Assembly: GCA_015478575.1 (NCBI GenBank)
Contig: JADMIN010000082.1
Span: 1-8,383, forward strand
DNA from: Ktedonobacterales bacterium
GTDB lineage: Bacteria; Chloroflexota; Ktedonobacteria; Ktedonobacterales; JADMIN01
Direction: 5' to 3'
Length of the DNA: 8,383 nt
Below the pieces are notes generated by a model that was not told the DNA's origin, ran no database searches, and saw only the letters and a program-made list of their open reading frames with translations. This document shows positions 1 to 5,257 of the stretch, one piece after another. The translations under genes were made by a program, and so were the position numbers. Position 1 is the first letter of the stretch, and each line of letters begins with the position of its first letter.

Positions 1-45
1 ACCACGTGTCCGCCCCTTCAGCCTGCGATCCATGTGACTGCAGAA

Positions 46-73
46 CCCCCTTCAACTGGCTGTGGGAAGGGGG
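46..73 (-). terminator. terminator-like hairpin downstream of htrA
   Basis: A perfect 8-bp inverted repeat, CCCCCTTC (46-53) and GAAGGGGG (66-73), has a 12-nt loop. It lies about 40 nt past the stop codon of the minus-strand protease gene. Read on the minus strand it is followed by TTCTGCAG, so there is no proper U-tract. It could be a weak intrinsic terminator, an mRNA 3'-end stabiliser or a Rho-assisted site. The stem is seen directly; the function is inferred. Confidence 0.4.
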
Positions 74-85
74 ATGCGGGCCGCG

Positions 86-113
86 TTATCCCTGGGAACG
101 TATCCCTGGGAAC
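86..113. repeat. two tandem copies of a 14-nt repeat abutting the htrA stop
   Basis: Two head-to-tail copies of KTATCCCTGGGAAC (86-99 and 100-113) differ only at the first base. Each copy contains the near-palindrome TCCCTGGGA. The second copy ends one base before the stop codon of the minus-strand protease gene (115-117). It may be a slipped-strand duplication, or, with the hairpin at 46-73, part of the transcript 3' end. Confidence 0.6.
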
Positions 114-114
114 T

Positions 115-1326
115 CTATGGGCGCGTCCCCAGCGTTACCTGGACATTCGTACGGCTGCCGCCGCTACGCACTACCGTCACCGTCACCTTCGTGCCCGGCT
201 TCTGTTGGTAGAGGAAGTCGGTGAGGTCGCTACTCGTGTTGACCGTCGTGCTGTTGATTTGCACGATGATATCACCGACCTGCAAGCCAGCCTGCTGTGC
301 CGGACTGCTGCCGCTCGCGTCCTGACCAAAGGCGGCGATCAGCACGCCGCTCTGCACCGGCAGATTATTCGCCGCCGCCAAAGCTGGCGTCACATCCTCA
401 CCCTGAATCCCCAGGAAGCCATGCCCCGTCGCCGCGATGGTGCCGCTCTTGATAATCTGCTGCGCGACCGTCTGCACCGTATTCGAAGGAATAGCGAAGC
501 CGATGCCTTCCGCCGCCGCCCCCGACTCCGGGTTGACCGCGCCGAGCGTCGGAATGCCGATCAGCCGCCCTTGTAGGTCTACCAGCGCCCCACCGCTATT
601 GCCCGGATTGATCGGCGCGCTCGTCTGGATCAGCCCGCTGAGCTGGGCCGCGGGACCGCCCGGTCCCTCCTGCGCGTCACGGTTGAGCGCGCTCACAATG
701 CCAAACGTCGCCGACTGCGCCAGCCCCAGCGGGCTGCCCACCGCGATGGCGAACTGCCCCACCTTCACCGCCGAGGAATCACCGAACGCGATGGGGTGCA
801 GGCCCGTCGCGCTGATCTTCAGCACCGCCAGATCGTTATCGGGCGCCTCGCCCTTCAGTTGCGCCGTCATCTTCTTGCCATTGGAAAGCTGCACCGAATA
901 GCTGCTAAAGCCCGTCACGACGTGATCATTGGTGACGATATAGCCATCCGACGTGATGATTTCACCCGACCCAATGGCGCCGCCCTGGCTGCTACCAGAG
1001 CTTTGCACCTGCACTACCGAAGGCTCGACCGCACTGATAACATTGACGACCGTCTGCTGCAAGTCCGTCGCGCTCGCGGGAACGTTCACCGTCGGCGCCG
1101 CGTTCGCGCCAATACCGGTGGCCGATGTCGGCGTGCCCGTGGTGCCAGCGGCGCTGGCGCAGCCCGCCACCGTCAGCGCGAGCAAGCCGGCCAGCCCCAC
1201 CGTCAGCGCATAGCCCCGCGCCGTGCGCGGGCGACGCCCGCGCCATCGTGCCACCGCCGGTGTGGGCGGCTGGCTAGCGGTCGCGGCGCGCTCGCTTGGC
1301 GAGTATGTAGAATCTGATCGCATCAT
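115..1326 (-). CDS. HtrA/DegP-like serine protease lipoprotein with one PDZ domain
   Basis: A 403-residue extracytoplasmic serine protease of the trypsin-like S1C (HtrA/DegP/DegQ) family, expected to degrade or refold damaged envelope proteins. Residues 1-38 are a basic N-terminal stretch. A hydrophobic segment (about 39-55) then ends in the lipobox VAGC, with Cys56 as the predicted lipidated residue, so the protein is probably membrane-tethered outside the cytoplasm. A low-complexity A/T/G linker runs to about residue 85. The protease domain has the full catalytic triad: His135 in TNDHVV, Asp165 in DNDLAVL and Ser244 in INPGNSGGAL. A C-terminal PDZ domain covers about 303-403 (GFLGIQG at its start, QVGDIIVQINSTTV in its core). 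ATG at 1326 is chosen because GAGGAG lies 6 nt upstream; an in-frame ATG at 1395 lacks such a site, and a second ATG at 1323 is also possible. It appears transcribed alone after a long leader. The family is certain; the paralogue name (htrA/degP/degQ) cannot be fixed. Confidence 0.95.
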   Translation of the reverse strand: MMRSDSTYSPSERAATASQPPTPAVARWRGRRPRTARGYALTVGLAGLLALTVAGCASAAGTTGTPTSATGIGANAAPTVNVPASATDLQQTVVNVISAVEPSVVQVQSSGSSQGGAIGSGEIITSDGYIVTNDHVVTGFSSYSVQLSNGKKMTAQLKGEAPDNDLAVLKISATGLHPIAFGDSSAVKVGQFAIAVGSPLGLAQSATFGIVSALNRDAQEGPGGPAAQLSGLIQTSAPINPGNSGGALVDLQGRLIGIPTLGAVNPESGAAAEGIGFAIPSNTVQTVAQQIIKSGTIAATGHGFLGIQGEDVTPALAAANNLPVQSGVLIAAFGQDASGSSPAQQAGLQVGDIIVQINSTTVNTSSDLTDFLYQQKPGTKVTVTVVRSGGSRTNVQVTLGTRP

Positions 1327-1332
1327 CGTATT

Positions 1333-1338
1333 CTCCTC
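1333..1338 (-). promoter_or_regulatory. Shine-Dalgarno site that sets the htrA start
   Basis: On the minus strand GAGGAG lies 6 nt before ATG 1326 and 9 nt before the adjacent ATG 1323. This favours one of these two starts over the longer frame opening at 1395. Confidence 0.75.
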
Positions 1339-1410
1339 ATTCTGGCCCCGATATCCGCACCGGGCGCCAGCCTCTCTGCCCTGGTTACGCGCCATGTGTG
1401 CGCTCCACCG

Positions 1411-1461
1411 CTTGGGCTTCTCATCCCCTTGGGCTTCTCATCCCCTTGGGCTTCTCGTCGC
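1411..1461. repeat. three tandem copies of a 17-nt repeat upstream of htrA
   Basis: The unit CTTGGGCTTCTCATCCC occurs at 1411-1427 and 1428-1444 as exact copies, and at 1445-1461 with two changes (A to G at 1457, C to G at 1460). The array lies 85-135 bp upstream of the protease start codon, in the untranslated leader or promoter region. No convincing long ORF covers it. It could be an array of regulator binding sites or simply a minisatellite; nothing in the sequence decides between them. Confidence 0.85.
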
Positions 1462-1470
1462 CCAATCTCG

Positions 1471-1521
1471 CGCCACCCTCTCCCCCCTGATCACCCCATC
1501 CGACCCCCAGGGTGGGTGGCG
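1471..1521 (-). other. inverted repeat enclosing a G-quadruplex motif in the otsA-htrA intergenic region
   Basis: CGCCACCC (1471-1478) and GGGTGGCG (1514-1521) form a perfect 8-bp inverted repeat with a 35-nt spacer. On the minus strand, the sense strand of both flanking genes, the interior has G-runs of 5 (1508-1504), 4 (1497-1494), 6 (1487-1482) and 3 (1478-1476), separated by loops of 6, 6 and 3 nt. This satisfies the G3+N1-7 quadruplex pattern. The last G-run also belongs to one arm of the stem, so the two structures would compete. It could act as a transcription block after the synthase gene or as a leader element of the protease gene. The motif is seen; folding and function are inferred. 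Confidence 0.55.
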
Positions 1522-1531
1522 GCTCACGTGC

Positions 1532-1696
1532 TCACGAGTGCATACGTACCGCGGGTACCTCCAGGTTGCGTTCGCCGCCTTCCGACAGCGCCTCCACCGA
1601 GCGGTACATGCCACCAGACCAGAGCGTAGCCCATTCGTCTGAAGTGACAACCCCCACACGCTGAAGAATCGCTGAATACGCCCACTCGCCCCACAA
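1532..1696 (-). CDS. possible small ORF (54 residues) directly after the trehalose-phosphate synthase gene
   Basis: Not recognised. After the synthase TAG stop, the same reading frame stays open for 60 codons to TGA at 1534-1532. The translation looks protein-like: it contains LLWGEWAYSAILQRVGVV, then TSDEWATLWSGG, then MYRSVEALSEGGERNLEV, with four Trp and no homopolymer runs. The only start near a ribosome site is TTG at 1696, preceded by GGAGG (1713-1709) at a rather long 12-nt spacing; an internal ATG (Met at MYRS) would give a shorter peptide. Alternatives are a relic C-terminal extension of the synthase cut off by a new stop, or chance. No membrane segment or known domain is visible. 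Spurious frames are common in GC-rich DNA, so confidence is low. Confidence 0.3.
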   Translation of the reverse strand: MWGEWAYSAILQRVGVVTSDEWATLWSGGMYRSVEALSEGGERNLEVPAVRMHS

Positions 1697-1714
1697 GAGT
1701 GCGAAGCGCCTCCG

Positions 1715-3301
1715 CTAGCGCGAGCGGCGCGGCGCATGGATGGTAGCGGCGTCACGCAACTGTGCCAGCACCCACTCCCGCGGCGACTCCCGCTCGACCA
1801 GCGCCCGCGCCGCTTCCGCGTGCCGCCTGCGCTCCTCCTCTGGCATGGTCAGTGCCTCATAGAGTCGGCGCGCGGTCTCATCCAAGTCCGTCGCCGTGGT
1901 GGGCAGCACGCACTCGCGCATCTGGGCATACGCGCCAGCCGTGCGCGTCAGGATGATCGTGCCGTCACGCTCGTTCACGGCCGCGCCTTCTTTGGCGACC
2001 AGATTCATGCCATCAATGACCGGATTGACCAGCAGCACATCAGCGCGTCGCATCGCCGCCAGGGCGCGCGGGCGGTTATTCTCGAAGAACGCCTCGATGG
2101 GGCGCCAGTCATCCCGCCCGTAGTGCGCGTTGATGCGCTCGATCACCCGCTTGACGCGCCGCGCATACGTCCGGTACGTGCTCAGGTCATCGCGTGAGGG
2201 CACAAGGAACGCCAGGAAGCGTACCTGCCCCCGCAACTCCTCGTGGTGGCGCAGCAGCAGCTCATACGCCTCGAAGCCACGCACGATATTCTTGGTCGGG
2301 TCGAGGCGATCCACCCGCACGATCACCCGCGTCTCATCGCCCAGCAGCGGGCGCAGCTCCTGGGCGCCGCGCCGACCCGCCGCGCTCTCCAGCGATCGCC
2401 GCACCTCCGCCACGTCAATCGGAATGGGATACGCCCGCACGGCCAGCGTATGTCCCCGCCACAGAATCAGCCCCCGCCGATAATCTACCTGGCTGCCCCC
2501 CAGCACCTCAGACGCGCAGACCAAGAAGTTGCGCACGTCACTCTCGGTCTGGAGGCCCAGCACATCGTTGCTGGCCAGACCGTGGTAGATCTCCCGCAGA
2601 AACGGCTCCGGCAGAAACTCCCAGTACCGTACCGCTGGCCAGGGAATGTGGATGAACTGCTGCACCGTGGCCCCTGGCAGCCGCTCGCGCACGCCCCGCG
2701 CCGCCAGATACAGATGATAATCCTGCAGCAGCACGATCGTATTGCTCCCCGCCACCGCTGGCCGGCGCCCATTGGCGCGTCCGTCCCCATTGGCGCGCAC
2801 CGCCGCCAGCGCTTCGTCGGCCACCATGCGCGCGATGGCCTCATTCACCGACCGATAGCCCTCATTCCAATACGTATAGTGCAGCTCGGTGAAGTTCGGC
2901 GCATTCGCCGGATCCCAGAGATAATGCTGTAAGAACCAGAGGATGCGGTTGCTGATCTCATCATAATGGCGGCGGTGCAGCTCCGCCGAGACCGGCACGT
3001 ACCGCACGCGCAGCGACTGCCGCCCCAGCCGCACCGCGCGCGCGGGCGCGTGCTCGTCAGGGAACGCCTCGCGGTCGCCCTCCGTCATCGTCGCCGCCAC
3101 CCACGTCAGCGGCAACTGCTCGCTCAGTGTCGCCAGCGCCGTCACGACCCCGCCCGGCCCACGCCGCGTGCCCAGGCGCCCCCGCGCGTCGCGGTGGAAT
3201 TCCACGGGGCCTCGATTGGTGGCGAGAATGACCTGCCGCCCAGGATCTAGCCCAGCATTGCTGGGCAGCGACGCCTGGGCGGCGTGGCGTGGCGCGGGCA
3301 T
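1715..3301 (-). CDS. otsA: GT20 alpha,alpha-trehalose-phosphate synthase (UDP-forming)
   Basis: A 528-residue cytoplasmic retaining glycosyltransferase of family GT20. It is expected to join glucose from UDP- or another NDP-glucose to glucose 6-phosphate, giving trehalose 6-phosphate, a precursor of the stress solute trehalose. N-terminal acceptor-side motifs are TNRGPVEF (28-35) and GPGGVVTAL (48-56). QDYHLYL (Asp194, His196) and FIHIPWP (His218) follow. The donor-site pair Arg332/Lys337 lies in VDRLDPTKN, and Asp430 to Glu438 in DGMNLVAKE; both spacings equal those of E. coli OtsA. The start ATG 3301 has AAAGGA 7 nt upstream; an in-frame GTG at 3334 lacks a comparable site. The motifs TNRGPV, HIPWP..YW, WRGH and VNERD resemble an actinobacterial-type GT20 branch, which also includes pseudo-glycosyltransferases such as VldE, rather than classical OtsA. 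The intact donor-site residues argue for a true synthase. No phosphatase partner (otsB) is in the window. The exact acceptor is inferred. Confidence 0.88.
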   Translation of the reverse strand: MPAPRHAAQASLPSNAGLDPGRQVILATNRGPVEFHRDARGRLGTRRGPGGVVTALATLSEQLPLTWVAATMTEGDREAFPDEHAPARAVRLGRQSLRVRYVPVSAELHRRHYDEISNRILWFLQHYLWDPANAPNFTELHYTYWNEGYRSVNEAIARMVADEALAAVRANGDGRANGRRPAVAGSNTIVLLQDYHLYLAARGVRERLPGATVQQFIHIPWPAVRYWEFLPEPFLREIYHGLASNDVLGLQTESDVRNFLVCASEVLGGSQVDYRRGLILWRGHTLAVRAYPIPIDVAEVRRSLESAAGRRGAQELRPLLGDETRVIVRVDRLDPTKNIVRGFEAYELLLRHHEELRGQVRFLAFLVPSRDDLSTYRTYARRVKRVIERINAHYGRDDWRPIEAFFENNRPRALAAMRRADVLLVNPVIDGMNLVAKEGAAVNERDGTIILTRTAGAYAQMRECVLPTTATDLDETARRLYEALTMPEEERRRHAEAARALVERESPREWVLAQLRDAATIHAPRRSR

Positions 3302-3327
3302 AGCGACATCCTTTTGGCCTCTCGCGC

Positions 3328-3356
3328 TTTCCACTCGCGCGCGTTTCTGCTATCCT
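3328..3356 (+). promoter_or_regulatory. putative promoter of the ceramidase-like/ureide operon, leaderless type
   Basis: TTTCCA (3328-3333) and TATCCT (3351-3356) are 17 bp apart, each matching 4 of 6 consensus positions for a housekeeping sigma factor. The -10-like box ends 6 nt before ATG 3363, so transcription would begin at or next to the start codon. No Shine-Dalgarno sequence precedes that ATG (GCCCGT lies between), which fits a leaderless mRNA. The site lies in the 61-bp gap to the divergent synthase gene. Confidence 0.4.
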
Positions 3357-3362
3357 GCCCGT

Positions 3363-4859
3363 ATGAGCACTCCCAAACCGCCTCCCGGCGTGCGCTCTCG
3401 CGCCTCGCAAGACGCAATGGCCGTGCCAGGTACCAGCGGCGCTTCCTCCCACCGTCCGCCACACCCACGGCGCCCGCGCGGACGCCGTGTGGCGCTCGGC
3501 GCCCTCCTGGTCCTCCTGCTCTTCGGCTTCGCGTCGTTCCTGGTCTCGCTCGGCGGCGCCAGCGCCTCAGCATCCTGCGCGCCCGCCGCCACGAGCGATC
3601 TCGTGCTAGCCGGGGCCGCCAAGGCCGATATCAGCCCACGCCAGTCCCTCTATCTCAGCGGCTACGGCTTTGGGCCAGCACGCCGCTCCACTGGCATCCT
3701 CCAGCCGCTCTACGCGCGCGCGCTGGCGTTGCGCGGCCTCGATGGTCAACCCACCAATACCGTCGTCTTCGTCGCCCTCGATTCGCAGGGCTACTTCGCC
3801 GCTTACCAAGCCGGTCCCTACGGCAGTGATGCCATCCGCGCCGCGGTCGCCGCCCGCCTGGGCATTCCCGCCCCCAACGTCATCATCGCCGCCACCCACA
3901 GCCACGCCGCGCCCGACACCATCGGCTTCTGGGGCGGCGTGCCCGCCAGCTACCTCGCTGAGGTACGCGACCAGACCATCAGCGCCATCACCCAGGCCGT
4001 GACCGCCCTCACCCCCGCCACCCTCAGCGCCGGCAACGCCGACCTCACGGGCGACACGCGCTCCTTTGGTGACTGGCCAGTGGATGCCCGCCTGCGCACG
4101 CTGCGCGTCACCGCCAGTCCCACTGGCCGCACGCTCGCCACCCTGCTCAACATCAGCGTCCACCCCACCACCCTCGGCGCGACCAACACCCTCGTCGCGC
4201 CCGATTGGCCCGGCGTGACCGCCACCGCGGTCGAGCGCGCGCTCGGCGGGACGGCGCTGGTGATGCCTGGCGCGCTGGGCCACACCTGGCCCGCCCTGCC
4301 ACCCGGCACGCCGCCTCCCACCAATCAGATCCTCTTCATGCAACAGTATGGTCAGTTGCTGGCCTTGCGCGCGTTGGCCGCCGTGGGCGCGGCGCAGCCC
4401 GTGCGCGCGCCGACGCTCTGTGTCGCCGACCGACGGTTCCGCGAGGCCGACACCACCGCGCCGCTGCTCCTCGGCCTGCAACTGGTGGGGCGGTCCGACC
4501 ACGAGCGCCTCCTCCGCTCGCTCGGCCAGCCCGCCTATGTGCCGCCAATCGCCCTGGGCGTGGAGGTGGAAACGATCCGCGTCGGCAATCTCGTCTTCTT
4601 CGCCGCGCCGGTCGAGCTCTATCCTTCCCTCCTCGAGACGCTGCGCCAGCGCGTCCAAGCCCCCCAGGCGTTCTTCTTTGGCCTGGCCAACGACCAGCTC
4701 GGCTACGCGACGCCAGCAGGCGAATACCTGCGCGCCGTGCGCGCCAGTCCAACCGACGAGGCGCTCTTCATCATCAACCCCACCTTCGGCGACGCCATCG
4801 TAGACCAACTCACGGCGGGCGCGCGCCAAGTCGGCTTCCTGGTGAACGAACAAAATTGA
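3363..4859 (+). CDS. membrane-anchored neutral/alkaline ceramidase-superfamily protein (N-terminal domain)
   Basis: 498 residues. Residues 1-42 are basic and proline-rich; a hydrophobic segment (about 43-63) is a signal anchor or signal peptide, so the main domain is probably extracytoplasmic. From about residue 80 it follows the neutral ceramidase N-terminal domain: AGAAKADISP (83-92), LSGYGFG, GILQPLYARAL, VVFVALDSQG, then ATHSHAAPD. The likely zinc ligands are present: His179 (with His181) in THSHAAP, His267 in NISVHPTTLG, Glu418 in APVELYP and Tyr448 in NDQLGYATPAGEY. The position of the usual serine-containing GD.SPN motif reads GALGHTWPAL (303-312), so the standard catalytic serine appears absent. 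The C-terminal Ig-like domain of 650-700-residue ceramidases is also missing. ATG 3363 is chosen because of the promoter-like pair just upstream and the signal segment; the frame is open further upstream. Its stop overlaps the ribosome site of the hydroxyisourate hydrolase gene, so the two are probably co-transcribed. Ceramide may not be the substrate; a Zn-dependent amidase/hydrolase is the safest call. Confidence 0.8.
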   Translation: MSTPKPPPGVRSRASQDAMAVPGTSGASSHRPPHPRRPRGRRVALGALLVLLLFGFASFLVSLGGASASASCAPAATSDLVLAGAAKADISPRQSLYLSGYGFGPARRSTGILQPLYARALALRGLDGQPTNTVVFVALDSQGYFAAYQAGPYGSDAIRAAVAARLGIPAPNVIIAATHSHAAPDTIGFWGGVPASYLAEVRDQTISAITQAVTALTPATLSAGNADLTGDTRSFGDWPVDARLRTLRVTASPTGRTLATLLNISVHPTTLGATNTLVAPDWPGVTATAVERALGGTALVMPGALGHTWPALPPGTPPPTNQILFMQQYGQLLALRALAAVGAAQPVRAPTLCVADRRFREADTTAPLLLGLQLVGRSDHERLLRSLGQPAYVPPIALGVEVETIRVGNLVFFAAPVELYPSLLETLRQRVQAPQAFFFGLANDQLGYATPAGEYLRAVRASPTDEALFIINPTFGDAIVDQLTAGARQVGFLVNEQN

Positions 4860-4871
4860 GGAGGCAGCGCG

Positions 4872-5237
4872 ATGGCTGGTCATCTCACCACCCACGTCCT
4901 CGATACCGCCCAGGGCCGACCCGCCGCGGGCGTCGAGATCGAGCTGTGGCGCCTCGCCACCCCAGACGGAGCACGCCAGTTGCTCACACGGACGCGGACC
5001 AACCGCGACGGGCGCACCGCCGCACCCTTGCTCGCTGAAGGCGCCCTGACCGCCGGTACCTATGAACTCATCTTCGCTGTCGGCGCCTACTTTGCCGCCC
5101 AGGGGCCGCCCGCCGCGGTCACCCCGCCCTTCCTCGATCGCGTGCCCGTGCGCTTCGGCGTCGCCGACCCCGACGCCCAGTATCATATACCGCTGCTCGT
5201 CTCGCCCTGGGCCTATTCAACCTATCGTGGCAGCTAA
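4872..5237 (+). CDS. uraH: 5-hydroxyisourate hydrolase (transthyretin-like)
   Basis: 121 residues, the usual length for this tetrameric enzyme. It hydrolyses 5-hydroxyisourate, the product of uric acid oxidation, to 2-oxo-4-hydroxy-4-carboxy-5-ureidoimidazoline (OHCU). Family signatures are complete: LTTHVLDTAQGRPA at the N-terminus (His8), TNRDGR (Arg48), YHIPLLVSPWAYSTY (His105) and the C-terminal tetrapeptide YRGS (Arg119, Ser121) that distinguishes the enzyme from vertebrate transthyretin. No signal peptide is seen, so it is probably cytoplasmic. The start is fixed by GAGGAGG (4858-4864), which overlaps the upstream stop codon and ends 7 nt before the ATG. The gap to the upstream gene is 12 nt and to the downstream M20 gene 20 nt, so this is the middle gene of an operon. 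The next enzyme, OHCU decarboxylase, is not in the window; OHCU can also decay spontaneously to racemic allantoin. Confidence 0.95.
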   Translation: MAGHLTTHVLDTAQGRPAAGVEIELWRLATPDGARQLLTRTRTNRDGRTAAPLLAEGALTAGTYELIFAVGAYFAAQGPPAAVTPPFLDRVPVRFGVADPDAQYHIPLLVSPWAYSTYRGS

Positions 5238-5257
5238 CGCACGGAGGCTCACGCATC

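Noticed and set aside
34..576. 180-codon plus-strand frame opposite the protease PDZ domain
   Set aside because: It is arginine-rich, lacks a ribosome site and is antisense to a clear HtrA gene.
1546..1558. GTACC-GCG-GGTAC inverted repeat after the synthase gene
   Set aside because: It is a short 5-bp arm palindrome within the possible small ORF and has no supporting promoter or T-run; likely chance.
1438..1755. 105-codon minus-strand frame overlapping the synthase 3' end
   Set aside because: It lacks a ribosome site, is R/A/S-rich without domain features, and overlaps the synthase gene; the other minus-strand frame (1532-1696) looks more protein-like.
3606..5186. 526-codon minus-strand frame opposite the ceramidase-like and uraH genes
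   Set aside because: It is G/A/E-rich with no recognisable motif and is antisense to two well-supported genes; GC-rich DNA gives long antisense frames.
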